Below, piece after piece: positions 54,911 through 64,000 of a stretch of 64,000 bases of DNA; position 1 is the first letter of the stretch; the number at the start of each line of letters is the position of its first letter. The stretch is from Candidatus Finniella inopinata (GTDB taxonomy: Bacteria > Pseudomonadota > Alphaproteobacteria > Paracaedibacterales > CAIULA01). Where the stretch lies: assembly GCF_004210305.1 (NCBI RefSeq), contig NZ_SCFB01000006.1:62001-126000 (forward strand), given 5' to 3'. The translations under genes and the position numbers were made by a program. The notes beneath the pieces are model-generated. The model was not told where the DNA came from and did not search any database. It saw nothing but the letters and a program-made list of their open reading frames with translations.

Positions 54911-57506
54911 TTAATGTGCCGACACCCGTTCATCCGTAAAGTCAGCTATATCTTTGTTAATACGGCCAAAAGTAGCAGAAACAAAATCTTCATCGATTCG
55001 ACCGCCTCGTTCTGTTCCTACCTTGTTCTGGACAGCTTCTGCAATCTGGCAATAGGCAAATTCTTCATAGTCATGCTTTTTTTCATAACGACCTTCTGAT
55101 AAATTTTTTCTAAAGGCCACCTGTGCAGGCTCTGAGCAATCCATAGCCTCTTTAGCTGCGACAATAAAGCAGACAATCTGATGCTCAAGAAGCTGAGCTG
55201 GGCTTGTTTCGTCTATTAAGTCGTTCGCCAACATACGTAAAAGATTGAATGGTGCGTTTTCTTTTGGCTGATCTGGCTTGTAGCGCATCGCTTGGTAACG
55301 CCCTGCATCTTTCAGACTGTTTACCATAATTCGAAGCTCTAGTCCTTGGGCCTTTCTTTCAAAGTCGATACCAAACGCCCCTCCGGTTGATAAGATTTTT
55401 GTTCTGCAATGCTGTATTCTATCCATAAGATCTTCAGACTTAAGCGAATAAGGTCGCGGTAAGGGAAGTGCACCCAAACTCCTCAAAGCAAGGTTATGGA
55501 CTTTAGTATCGTCGCTAAAACCTAGTTTTTTCTTCATATAGTTTGATCTTATGTTTGCGATTTTTCCCCATGTTTCCAATATTTCCGATTTTTTACTATC
55601 GTTTTCTAAGCTCCCGCCATTCCAGAAAGGATCCTCTTCCGTAATCTCGGAAAATGCACTCATGCTGGATTTGTCTAAGTTAACTAACTCCTTCATTTGT
55701 GGTGTTAAAGTTGGAGCTGTGCTGCTGAAGTTAGAAAGTGCTGTTGGCTTGGGCGCTCTTGCAGCTGATTTTATAGTTGATAGGAATTCTCTTCTTGATT
55801 TTTCTTTTTGAGCTTCATCCTCAGTTACGGTTGGTATCGCTGACGGTGCTGAGGAAGCTGCTCCCGCTGCACCTGGTGCGGCTTTTTGTATTTCTTGATT
55901 AACCTCTGCTGGTTTGTTGGTCGCTGTAGCAACTTGTCCTTGCCCCCCTAAAGCTACTGCAGTCGAAACCTGAGATGTATTAGAAGAAATTTCCAATGCT
56001 TCCCTAGCATCTTGAGGAAAATTCGGATCGTTTTTTGCATACATCAAAGGCGTTTTATCAAAAACGTCTTTATCTTCAACCGATAGGCCTTTCGCTTTCA
56101 AAAATTCAATAGAACCTTTGTTTTTTGCAAAAAATAACGCTGTTTGACTCATGGAATTTGTCGCCTTGACATCAGCGCCCTTTTCTACCAGTAACTTAGC
56201 CTGCGCCGCATTATTAGATTGGACCGCTATCATTAAAGGTGTGCACCCGGCAAGATCCGGATCATTTATAGTCATTTTTTCCTTTAATTTCTCGATTAAT
56301 CCAGCATCCTGCGCATAATGCATTAAAGAACGACCATAAGAATCTCTTACAGTTATATCATCCCCGTCATTTATTAATTCCAGCGCTTTTTCTATATTAT
56401 TTGATTTAACCGCCCTCATAAGTGGCTTATCCTTTGGGGAAGGTTGTCCCTGCCTCCCTGGAGCTCCTGGTGTCGAAACCTGAGAATTACTAGAAGCTGC
56501 AGGTGCCGGCGTCATAGGGGTAGTAGTGGTTGGGAGCAGTGGTATTGGTAGTTTGAGAAGCTGCTGCGCCTTGTTGTGAAGGTTGTTGACCAACTGCTGT
56601 TGGGTTGGCCGTTGTAGCAGGTTTTTCCTGCGTCTCTGAAGAAGCTCTAGTAGAAGCCAGACCTTTATTAGAAGCTGCCGCTGCCGGCGTTATAGGGATC
56701 GGAGCAGCAGTAGAGGTAGCAGTATTAGTAGGGGTTGGAGTACGGTTAGGGGTAGGGGTAGGGGTAGTAGGGGTTGGAGCAGGGGTATCGGTAGTTTGAG
56801 AAGCCGCTGCCGCTGTCCCGCTAATCTTCCTTGTTTTTTTTGCTAACTCTTCAAGCAAAAGCTTTTGTTCTTCTTTTTCTTTCTTCTCTTTTGCGGCTTG
56901 CTCACTAGCGGAAAGTTTTGGTTTTTTGTTGAGATCTGCTTTGGCTATGGCTTCAGCTGCTAACCTCTCACGCTCATCCTCATCTTTTTGGGCCCGTGTC
57001 TTGCCAGTACCCTGCGTGAGCTGATCGTCGTGGGGGGTTTGGGAAACGGCTTCTGAAGGGGCTGAAGCGGCTGCTGCTGCCGACTGAGGAAGTTGGCCAA
57101 CTGGTGTTAACGGTGTTTGTCCCTGCGTCGCTGAAGCATCCGTCAAAACCTCATCTTTATCAGACTTTGTTGCTGCCGCTGCTGCCGCAACTTGTTGGTC
57201 CGCCGCTTGTGATGTCTGAGGGGTGGTTGAAGAAAAAAAGGGGCGACTGGCAGTACGTTTTCTTCCTGGAAGGGTGGGTCTCGCCGCTATCTTTGCTTTC
57301 GATTCCTCGTTCAAAGCTTCTGCGGCTTTCACGGCAGCCTCTCTTTGGCCGGATGTTTCTAATGCGGATGAATCATTTTCCTTTTTCCTCATCAGCAGTT
57401 CATAGGGGGTGAGTTGCCCAGGTAATAGAGCTGAACCATAGGCACTAATAGACATAACCGATATAAAAAATAAAAAACCGGCAGTTAAAGATGTTTTTCT
57501 GGACAT
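54911..57506 (-). pseudogene. Secreted ankyrin-repeat protein gene with a frameshift
   Basis: ATG 57506, with AGGGG eight bases upstream, opens a signal peptide (SLTAGFLFFISVMSISAYG). A long low-complexity region follows, rich in Ala, Thr, Pro and Gln (TPAPTPTTPTPTPNRTPTPT), and this frame stops near 56490. A second frame (-1 relative) overlaps and continues to 54911. It resumes the Pro/Thr pattern (PTTTTPMTPAPAASSNSQ), then carries about four ankyrin repeats (PLMRAVKSNNIEKALELIND, TPLMIAVQSNNAAQAKLLVE) and a C-terminal helical domain of unknown type. A one-base shift near 56529-56537 would join them to a protein of about 865 residues. Exported ankyrin proteins are common host effectors. Confidence 0.75.
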
Positions 57507-57754
57507 TGCTTTGCCCCTCAAAGTTATATTTCACATGACGATGTTATAATGCCGATTATGGTAATATTCAAGGGAATTTGTTCGATTCCTTAATAATAAA
57601 CGACTCCTATTTCTAGCCAAGTGCAACACGTTATATAGCAATGAAAAATGCCCTTGCCACAGGTACCACCTTAAATTTTTTCTGATTTAAAACACTTGCC
57701 TAATGCTTTAAGGTTGGGACAATTGACACTTAAACACACAAAAAAGCTATCCTC

Positions 57755-58309
57755 ATGTCTATAAAAGCTGACCGTTGGATTCGCGAGCAGGCCATCAACC
57801 ACAAAATGATTGAACCCTTTGTGGAATCGCAAAAGCGTGAGGGGGTTATCTCTTACGGCTTATCCTCTTATGGCTATGATGCCCGCGTTGCCCCTGAGTT
57901 TAAAATTTTCACCAATGTCGATAATGCTTTGGTTGACCCCAAGAATTTCTCTGACACCAGCTTGGTGCACCGCAACACCGATGTCTGTATTATTCCCCCC
58001 AACAGTTTTGCCTTGGGTCGCACGGTTGAATATTTCCGCATACCCCGGGATGTTCTGGTGGTGTGTTTGGGTAAATCAACATATGCCCGGTGTGGCATTA
58101 TCGTGAACGTAACCCCGCTTGAGCCTGAATGGGAAGGGCATGTGACTCTGGAGTTTTCAAACACCACGCCCTTGCCCGCCAAAATTTATGCGAACGAGGG
58201 TGTCTGTCAGTTCTTGTTTTTCCAATCAGATCAGACCTGTGAAGTTTCTTACCGTGACCGCATGGGCAAGTATATGGGCCAGACCGGCGTTACCCTTCCC
58301 AAATTATAA
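57755..58309 (+). CDS. dcd: dCTP deaminase
   Basis: The 184-residue enzyme deaminates dCTP to dUTP. Family motifs: [13 protein letters not shown] near the start, the active-site [20 protein letters not shown] and [20 protein letters not shown]. It is the first gene of a dcd-murA pair, 11 bases apart. Length is normal. Confidence 0.95.
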   Translation: MSIKADRWIREQAINHKMIEPFVESQKREGVISYGLSSYGYDARVAPEFKIFTNVDNALVDPKNFSDTSLVHRNTDVCIIPPNSFALGRTVEYFRIPRDVLVVCLGKSTYARCGIIVNVTPLEPEWEGHVTLEFSNTTPLPAKIYANEGVCQFLFFQSDQTCEVSYRDRMGKYMGQTGVTLPKL

Positions 58310-58320
58310 AGTGATCAATT

Positions 58321-59589
58321 ATGACATTAACTAAAATTCGTATTGTCGGGGGCAACCCTTTAAAGGGGTGCGTTCGTATCAGTGGGGCCAAGAACTCAGC
58401 CTTGCCTTTAATGACTGCTGCCTTATTAACCGATCAGCCATTGGTCCTAAGCAACGTGCCCTTTCGCCTAAGCGATATTCAATTTATGGGTGATTTGCTG
58501 GTGCAACACGGCGTTCAGATTAACACCCAAGAAGACGTGGTTGAACTGCATGCCCAGGACATCACCAACACGACAGCCCCTTACGATATTGTTCGGAAAA
58601 TGCGCGCATCGATTTTGGTTTTGGGCCCACTTTTGGCGCGCACGGGTCAAGCCAAAGTTTCTTTGCCGGGTGGCTGTGCCATTGGAACACGCCCAGTTGA
58701 TATCCATATTAATGGACTGCGTCAATTAGGCGCCACCATAGAGCTGAGCGAGGGGTATATTCAGGCCCATGCCAGCAACGGGTTAACCGGCGCCGACGTG
58801 ACGATGCCGGTGGTCAGCGTAACAGCGACCGAGAATTTGATGATGGCCGCCACCCTAGCCAAAGGCCAAACGCGCCTGATTAATGCGGCTCGGGAGCCTG
58901 AAATTGTTGACCTGGCACACTGTTTAACAGCCATGGGGGCCCACATCACAGGCGCTGGGACTGACACGATTACGATTCAGGGTGTTGACCGGTTGAGAGG
59001 GGCCCACCATCGCGTTATTGCCGACCGTATTGAAACCGGCACCTATGCCATGGCTGCGGCCATCACGGGTGGCGATCTTGAGCTGACGCACACATCAGTT
59101 GATTTGGTGACAAGTTTGGTTGCGACCTTAAAGCAGGCCGGCGTAGACATTCAACCAACGGACACGGGATTCAGGGTCCGTGCCTCAACTATTCCCATTC
59201 AAGGGGTGGACGTGATGACCGAACCTTACCCAGGGTTTGCAACCGACCTGCAGGCGCAGATGATGGCGGTGATGAGCATTTGCCAGGGGGCATCGATGGT
59301 GACGGAAACCATTTTTGAAAATCGATTTATGCATGTGCCAGAGCTGTGCCGTATGGGGGCCAATATTACGGTTCATCATTCATCGGCCCTGGTTCGGGGT
59401 GTGAAAAACCTAAGCGGTGCGGAAGTCATGGCGACTGATCTGCGCGCCTCTGTTTCTTTGGTTTTGGCAGGCTTGGTCGCCCATGGCGAGACGATGATCA
59501 GCCGCGTTTACCACCTGGATCGGGGCTATGAACAACTGGAACAGAAACTGAATGGCTGCGGCGCCATGGTGGAGAGGATAGCGGGGTAG
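58321..59589 (+). CDS. murA: UDP-N-acetylglucosamine 1-carboxyvinyltransferase
   Basis: The 422-residue EPSP-synthase-fold enzyme makes the first committed step of peptidoglycan synthesis. The Lys of [10 protein letters not shown] and the fosfomycin-target Cys in [13 protein letters not shown] are present. Other conserved stretches are [17 protein letters not shown] and [17 protein letters not shown]. It shows that the organism still makes peptidoglycan, together with ddl, ftsQ and murJ nearby. Confidence 0.96.
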   Translation: MTLTKIRIVGGNPLKGCVRISGAKNSALPLMTAALLTDQPLVLSNVPFRLSDIQFMGDLLVQHGVQINTQEDVVELHAQDITNTTAPYDIVRKMRASILVLGPLLARTGQAKVSLPGGCAIGTRPVDIHINGLRQLGATIELSEGYIQAHASNGLTGADVTMPVVSVTATENLMMAATLAKGQTRLINAAREPEIVDLAHCLTAMGAHITGAGTDTITIQGVDRLRGAHHRVIADRIETGTYAMAAAITGGDLELTHTSVDLVTSLVATLKQAGVDIQPTDTGFRVRASTIPIQGVDVMTEPYPGFATDLQAQMMAVMSICQGASMVTETIFENRFMHVPELCRMGANITVHHSSALVRGVKNLSGAEVMATDLRASVSLVLAGLVAHGETMISRVYHLDRGYEQLEQKLNGCGAMVERIAG

Positions 59590-59670
59590 GGGGAAACGAA
59601 TCTCCCCCCTATGATACTTTTCTCAGACGTATTATTACTATCGTCTGACTTATGCGAAACGGCAGTGGGC

Positions 59671-60285
59671 TTAAATTCCCATGGCTTTATGCATGATTTC
59701 TTGAGTTTGTTTAATTTTTTCAGACAAAGCTTCTGGACTGGTGCTGGTGCCTTCCACCACAAAAAATTCCATCGATTCAAAGCCCAAAAATCCAAAAAGC
59801 GTTTGTAAATATGGTTTCAGAAAATCCATTGCTGCTATTGGTCCTGTGTATCCTTCTCCGCCATAAGCAAGGCAGAAATAAACTTTTTTGCCGGTTAGCA
59901 AACCCTTGAAAGATTTACCGTCGTATGAAAAAGTCTCTCCCATACGAACAATATGATCGATCCATGCCTTCAACGCCGAAGGGATTGAAAAATTGTAAAT
60001 CGGTGCGCTGATAAGGATTTCATCCGCTGATTTAAGTTCGGCAATCAACTCGTCCGATAGTTTTACCGCCTCTTTTAAATCGGGGGTTAACTGATCGGCC
60101 GGCGTATAAAAACCAGTGATCGTGGTGTTCAAGATATGCGGTATGGGCTGTTCAATGATATTGCGAACAACTACTGTGCCATTTGGATGGGTACTCAGCC
60201 AATCTTTTTGGAAAATATCGGCCAGATGCCTTGAATGAGAGTTTGTAGTTCTTGCACTGCTGTCAATGCGGAGGAGTTTCACCAT
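59671..60285 (-). CDS. azoR: FMN-dependent NADH-azoreductase
   Basis: The 204-residue flavodoxin-fold quinone reductase starts VKLLRIDSSARTTNSHSRHL. FMN-binding segments are ILISAPIYNFSIPSALKAWID and CLAYGGEGYTG. AzoR-type enzymes reduce quinones and azo dyes with NADH and FMN and may protect from quinone stress. It stands alone, converging on murA. Confidence 0.88.
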   Translation of the reverse strand: MVKLLRIDSSARTTNSHSRHLADIFQKDWLSTHPNGTVVVRNIIEQPIPHILNTTITGFYTPADQLTPDLKEAVKLSDELIAELKSADEILISAPIYNFSIPSALKAWIDHIVRMGETFSYDGKSFKGLLTGKKVYFCLAYGGEGYTGPIAAMDFLKPYLQTLFGFLGFESMEFFVVEGTSTSPEALSEKIKQTQEIMHKAMGI

Positions 60286-60442
60286 GGCGGGTCCTTTTAA
60301 AATGGGTTGTTGTAGTTGCTTGTCGTCTTTACTTGAACATCCAATAAATGTGACAAAATCTTGCTAATTTTTCAACAAATATTAATTTAATGTTATTTTA
60401 TAACGGGGGAGTGGGAGAGGGGAAAATGACTCTTTTCCCCCT

Positions 60443-61303
60443 TTACGTTTCCTTACCCTTCAGCTTAATTCTGATGGCGGCCTCGGGGGAAAGGCGCAGC
60501 ACAATTTGTTCGCGATTTCGAAGATCAACCATCGAAACATCGCCTTTGTGAATTTTGCCTTGTTCAATCAGCAAAGAAAGACGGGCTAAAGACTCCTCGG
60601 GTTTTTGCTCTGACAATTTGACCAGAATGGAATCTTTAAAGGTTATATCCCAACGGCGTTGACGGACCCGTGTCAGCACCTTGACCCTTTCCAGAATCTT
60701 TGGAAATTTCTCAAGCAGCGTCAGAATTTTGGGCGTATGCAGGGGCGCATCAGGCCCAATCACCAACGGTAATTGTTGAAATTGATAAAGCTTGGCGTTT
60801 TGAATAACCACCCCTTCACGGTCAACCAAATAAAGGGTTTTTTGATGTTGCCAAATGGCAATGGGGTACCGTTCCGAGATTTTTATATACAGTTGATCAG
60901 GCAGTTGCCGTTCAATATGGACGCTTTTGATCCAGTCTATTTTCTCTAGCCTTGATTTAAGATCGTCCAAAGAATGGCCAAAAATAGGCTCACCCCGCTT
61001 TGCATTGACGGCCTGACCTACAACCTCTGGTTTAATGAACTCCCTGCCTTCAATGAAAATCTCTTGAATCTGAAAGCCGCACTTTCCAAGGCCCGAAATA
61101 AAGCAAGACTCCCCAAATGACAAAAGAAGCTGGGGATACCCCAACCACAGACCAAGTGGCAACGCGATTAGGGCCGTGATCGTTGAGGCATTAATAAACC
61201 AACGGCGCCATTGTTGCCGTTGGCGCTGGCGACCCTTTCGCGAAGGTTGAGCCATACTGACCGGAGCCAAACCTGCTGTTTTCTTTTTATTGCGACGGAT
61301 CAT
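60443..61303 (-). CDS. ftsQ: Cell division protein FtsQ
   Basis: The 286-residue inner-membrane protein has a basic cytoplasmic N-terminus (RKGRQRQRQQWRRW) and one transmembrane helix. A POTRA domain follows (FQIQEIFIEGREFIKPEVVG, then IDWIKSVHIERQLPDQLYIK), then the beta domain (LYLVDREGVVIQ). FtsQ links early and late divisome proteins. Its start overlaps the ddl stop by four bases, the conserved ddl-ftsQ order of the dcw cluster. Confidence 0.9.
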   Translation of the reverse strand: MIRRNKKKTAGLAPVSMAQPSRKGRQRQRQQWRRWFINASTITALIALPLGLWLGYPQLLLSFGESCFISGLGKCGFQIQEIFIEGREFIKPEVVGQAVNAKRGEPIFGHSLDDLKSRLEKIDWIKSVHIERQLPDQLYIKISERYPIAIWQHQKTLYLVDREGVVIQNAKLYQFQQLPLVIGPDAPLHTPKILTLLEKFPKILERVKVLTRVRQRRWDITFKDSILVKLSEQKPEESLARLSLLIEQGKIHKGDVSMVDLRNREQIVLRLSPEAAIRIKLKGKET

Positions 61304-62235
61304 GCAGAAACTATATCCCCATCACAACAGGCCGTGTCGATCAAAAGCTGAACCAACTGATTAAACGACATACCGTAATATCCAACGGTTTCTGGCACCA
61401 AAGAGGTCGGCGTCATACCTGGCTGAGTATTCATTTCTAACAAATAAAACGTGGGGTCCGGGGCTGTGTCATCATATCGAAAGTCAGCACGACAAACGCT
61501 ACGGCAGCCCAAGGCATGGTAAGCCTTTTCCGATAGCCTTGAAACGGTTCCAAGGGCGCCCGCATCCAAGGGGGCCGGCATCAAGTGTTGAGCGCGTCCC
61601 GGTGTGTATTTCGCATCATAGTCGTAATAACCATCTTTAACCCTAAGCTCGATAGCGCCCACGGCTTTTCCATTAATGATGGAAACTTGAATTTCACGCC
61701 CGGGAATATATTTCTCCACCAAAACCTGGTCACCAAAAGTCCAGTTATTCAGGGCATTTTGATAGTCAGTTTCGGTGTAAATGATGCTAACCCCCCGGCT
61801 GGATCCTTCCCCAATTGGCTTAATCACATAGGGGAAATCCATGGGATGTGCTGCCTTCAGATCATCAAAACTAATGACTTTGTCAGCCGGGACGGGAATT
61901 TCGTGCTGTATGAAAATCTGGCGCGATAAAACTTTGTTCATGGCTATGGCTGATGCGGTCACACCACTGTGGGTGTAGGGAATTTGCATCATCTCCAAAA
62001 CCCCTTGGATCACACCATCTTCGCCCCCTACACCATGCAAGGCATTGAAAACGATATTAGGTTTAACATCGGTAAGGAGTTGAACCAGGTCTGGCAAAGA
62101 TCGCGTAACGTCAATAGGGGTTACCCAATATCCTAATTCCTTAAGAGCTTTAACGACCTTGACACCTGAACTGAGCGAGACTTCCCGTTCCGAAGACCAT
62201 CCGCCCATCAAAACGGCCACATGTTTTTTTTGCAT
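61300..62235 (-). CDS. ddl: D-alanine--D-alanine ligase
   Basis: The 311-residue ATP-grasp enzyme joins two D-Ala for the peptidoglycan stem. Signatures are VLMGGWSSEREVSLSSG at the N-terminus, FNALHGVGGEDGVIQGVLEM, and FYLLEMNTQPGMTPTSLVPE near the metal site. It is the first gene of a ddl-ftsQ unit. Confidence 0.95.
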   Translation of the reverse strand: MQKKHVAVLMGGWSSEREVSLSSGVKVVKALKELGYWVTPIDVTRSLPDLVQLLTDVKPNIVFNALHGVGGEDGVIQGVLEMMQIPYTHSGVTASAIAMNKVLSRQIFIQHEIPVPADKVISFDDLKAAHPMDFPYVIKPIGEGSSRGVSIIYTETDYQNALNNWTFGDQVLVEKYIPGREIQVSIINGKAVGAIELRVKDGYYDYDAKYTPGRAQHLMPAPLDAGALGTVSRLSEKAYHALGCRSVCRADFRYDDTAPDPTFYLLEMNTQPGMTPTSLVPETVGYYGMSFNQLVQLLIDTACCDGDIVSA

Positions 62236-62414
62236 ATATAAAATGATTAGTAAGTTGCTGTTGGGATTATACTAAACAGTATTGTTTTAAATCTCGACTT
62301 TATTTTTTTTCGTTAACGGTTTTTTAACAAGGATCACCTATTATCTAGCTTAGGACAGGGCCAAAACAGTTGGTTCTGGGCTGTTCATCTTTATATAATT
62401 TTAGGATAACAACC

Positions 62415-62813
62415 ATGATGACGAAAAAAAATATGATCATAGCTGCTGTATTATTGTTGAATCTTGGTTCGATGGCTAAGGCTGACAGCATACTAGACGT
62501 AAGTTCATGGTACAATCTGGCCCATGACGCGCATCCTTATCTGCCTCGTAATCCCTGCATATATGTAGCCAATCATAGCAGGAGTGTTGTCGACTTGCGT
62601 TTTACATATAGTGATGGGTGGCATCTGGATTATAAACTTCATCCAGGTAACAATTGGATTATCCCTTCAGGAAAGACCAGTGGAGGCATCCTTAGTGTTC
62701 CAAATACAAGGGCTTCAACCGTTGCATACACTTACAATGCGGGCCATATTCTAAGCGATGAGCGTGGTCAGCCTAAAATTAATGAACCCTTTATATACGT
62801 GCAACTACCATAA
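62415..62813 (+). CDS. Small secreted protein, unknown function
   Basis: ATG 62415 is preceded by AGGA at seven bases and opens a signal peptide (KKNMIIAAVLLLNLGSMAKA). The mature part of about 110 residues is beta-rich with many aromatic and His residues (WHLDYKLHPGNNWIIPSGKT, PFIYVQLP at the end). An upstream in-frame ATG at 62370 is less likely. No family is recognised. Confidence 0.65.
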   Translation: MMTKKNMIIAAVLLLNLGSMAKADSILDVSSWYNLAHDAHPYLPRNPCIYVANHSRSVVDLRFTYSDGWHLDYKLHPGNNWIIPSGKTSGGILSVPNTRASTVAYTYNAGHILSDERGQPKINEPFIYVQLP

Positions 62814-62860
62814 GCGGTCATAAAAAATAATCTTGCAATTTACGTAATAAATTGCCTAAT

Positions 62861-62895
62861 AGGCTGATTGGGAATCAACTGATTAGCCTTCTTTT
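62861..62895 (+). terminator. Hairpin before the murJ start
   Basis: AGGCT (62861-62865) pairs with AGCCT (62885-62889), followed by TCTTTT ending at the murJ ATG at 62896. It may end the 62415 transcript; the arrangement of a hairpin and T-run abutting a start codon resembles that at 1809-1843. Confidence 0.45.
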
Positions 62896-64000
62896 ATGCG
62901 TCTTGTTAAGTCTGCCCTTTCGGTAGCATTTTTTACCATCCTGAGCCGCCTGACGGGCTTTGTGCGCGACGTGTTGATGGCCAAGTACATTGGCACCGGC
63001 CTTGTGATGGACGCCTTAGTCATTGCCATTAAAATTCCAAGCTTTTTAAGACGTATATTTGCTGAGGGAGCCTTTAACGCATCCTTTGTGCCCCTGTTCG
63101 CAAGCCTAAATGTAGAATCGCCCCAAAAGGCCCAAGACTTCATGCAGCATATCTTAACCCTAATGACAACCATTTTGATTGGCGTCGTGATTGTTTTTGA
63201 AATTTTCATGCCCCTGGTTATCAAGGTTTTTTTGGTGGGGGCTAAGCCTGAGCTGTACCACCTGGCGATTTTTTTCTCACGCATAACGTTTCCGTTTATT
63301 TTGCTGATTTCTCTAACAGCTTTATTTAGCGGCGTGTTGAACTCTATCGATAAATTTGCCCTTGCCGCCTCCTCTCCATTGGTTGGAAATTTAAGCATTA
63401 TTGCGGTATTAATGGTTTTTGACCCACTGCAGATCGCCCAAGGAACCGATGTCGCTGTGGCGATTATGGGCTCTGGCCTCACCCAGTTATTATGGGTGGC
63501 TGTTCCTTGTTGGCTGTGTGGTATCAGGCCTAAGTTTCGCTTTCATGGAAGTTCCAGCCCAGGCGTAAAATCATTCGGAAAACGAATGATTCCGGCAGCC
63601 ATAGGATCTGGGGCTTTACAAATTAATTTGATGATTGATGTGATGATGGCATCTTTGCTGCCTATTGGGACGAACTCTTTCCTTTATTATGCTGACAGGC
63701 TGTATCAATTGCCCCTCAGTATTACCGGCACAGCCATGGGAACTGTTTTGTTACCCGTCTTGTCGCGCCTGTGGCAGGAAAAAAAGGTCGAATCAGCCCT
63801 TTATACCCAAAATCGTGCCATTGAATTTGCCATGTTAATAACGTTGCCAGCCATGGTGGGGTTGATGTACCTGGCAGATCCTTTTGTAAAGGTTTTGTTT
63901 GAAAGGGGCAAATTCGATGTCATCTCGACTCAGGCTGTCGCCTCCACCGTATTTGGGTTCTCAACGGGTCTGCCTGCCTATATCTTAATCAAAATATTTA
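62896..64000 (+). CDS. murJ: Lipid II flippase MurJ, cut by the window end
   Basis: The plus frame from ATG 62896 stays open to the window end (368 codons). It begins MRLVKSALSVAFFTILSRLT and GFVRDVLMAKYIGTG, then RIFAEGAFNASFVPLFASL, which are hallmark MurJ/MviN sequences. Further ones are GVLNSIDKFALAASSPLVGN and FLYYADRLYQLPLSITGTA. It is a polytopic inner-membrane protein that flips the peptidoglycan precursor. About 370 of the usual 500 or so residues are visible. No Shine-Dalgarno sequence is evident before the ATG, which follows a hairpin. Confidence 0.93.
   Translation, partial: MRLVKSALSVAFFTILSRLTGFVRDVLMAKYIGTGLVMDALVIAIKIPSFLRRIFAEGAFNASFVPLFASLNVESPQKAQDFMQHILTLMTTILIGVVIVFEIFMPLVIKVFLVGAKPELYHLAIFFSRITFPFILLISLTALFSGVLNSIDKFALAASSPLVGNLSIIAVLMVFDPLQIAQGTDVAVAIMGSGLTQLLWVAVPCWLCGIRPKFRFHGSSSPGVKSFGKRMIPAAIGSGALQINLMIDVMMASLLPIGTNSFLYYADRLYQLPLSITGTAMGTVLLPVLSRLWQEKKVESALYTQNRAIEFAMLITLPAMVGLMYLADPFVKVLFERGKFDVISTQAVASTVFGFSTGLPAYILIKIF

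Noticed and set aside
56740..56790. G-rich tandem repeat as a G-quadruplex or minisatellite
   Set aside because: It lies inside the Pro/Thr-rich coding linker of the ankyrin protein and is explained by codon repetition.

Overview
The window looks like part of the chromosome of an intracellular alphaproteobacterium, probably a protist endosymbiont of the Holosporales type; this assignment is an inference. The evidence is a circularly permuted two-piece tmRNA gene, an alpha-type SspB next to it, alphaproteobacterial-style XerD, RpoD, DnaG, NAD-glutamate dehydrogenase and COQ10-like genes, moderate to low GC content, and much gene decay. Housekeeping genes in short operons alternate with about sixteen genes for proteins with N-terminal export signals, most of no recognisable family.

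Layout. 1-3.4 kb: secreted proteins, an AT-rich intergenic region with DnaA-box-like sites (possible origin), and a secreted DXD glycosyltransferase. 3.4-9.9 kb (minus): shortened NAD-glutamate dehydrogenase, Popeye-like cNMP-binding protein, xerD, a DUF4139-type lipoprotein, rmuC. 10-12 kb: a secreted-protein gene split by an IS5-family element. 12.5-15.2 kb: ArnA-like decarboxylase, trmD, rplS. 15.2-20 kb (minus): large secreted protein, fdx, hscA, tadA, tRNA-Asp. 20-25 kb: lipoprotein, polyprenyl synthase, COQ10-like protein, an MFS gene with a nonsense codon, OmpA/MotB-like protein, rnpB. 25-34 kb: helical-repeat secreted protein, tatA, pgeF, yefM-yoeB, further secreted proteins (two frameshifted), truA. 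34.2-36.7 kb: a natural TssB-TssC sheath fusion followed by an Hcp-like gene. 36.9-40.5 kb: paralogue of the IS-disrupted secreted protein and a secreted transglutaminase-like protein. 40.7-45.2 kb: LysR regulator, MFS transporter, tmRNA, sspB, orphan pilin-like gene, 5-formyl-THF cyclo-ligase. 45.2-52 kb (minus): secreted protein, second IS copy, rpoD, dnaG, DUF29. 52.2-57.5 kb: glycine-zipper lipoprotein, tRNA-Glu, a toxin-antitoxin pair with a broken toxin, secreted protein, frameshifted ankyrin protein. 57.7-64 kb: dcd, murA, azoreductase, ftsQ-ddl, small secreted protein, start of murJ.

How it fits together. Replication and translation (dnaG, rpoD, trmD, rplS, rnpB, tmRNA/SspB), envelope synthesis (murA, ddl, ftsQ, murJ, ispB) and Fe-S assembly (hscA, fdx) are retained. 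The accessory content points to host interaction: a contractile-sheath/tube module, a Tat component, a glycosyltransferase and a transglutaminase with signal peptides, an ankyrin protein, and a new paralogous secreted family. At least six genes carry a single lesion (IS insertion, 11-bp duplication, frameshift, nonsense codon), so this complement appears to be turning over.
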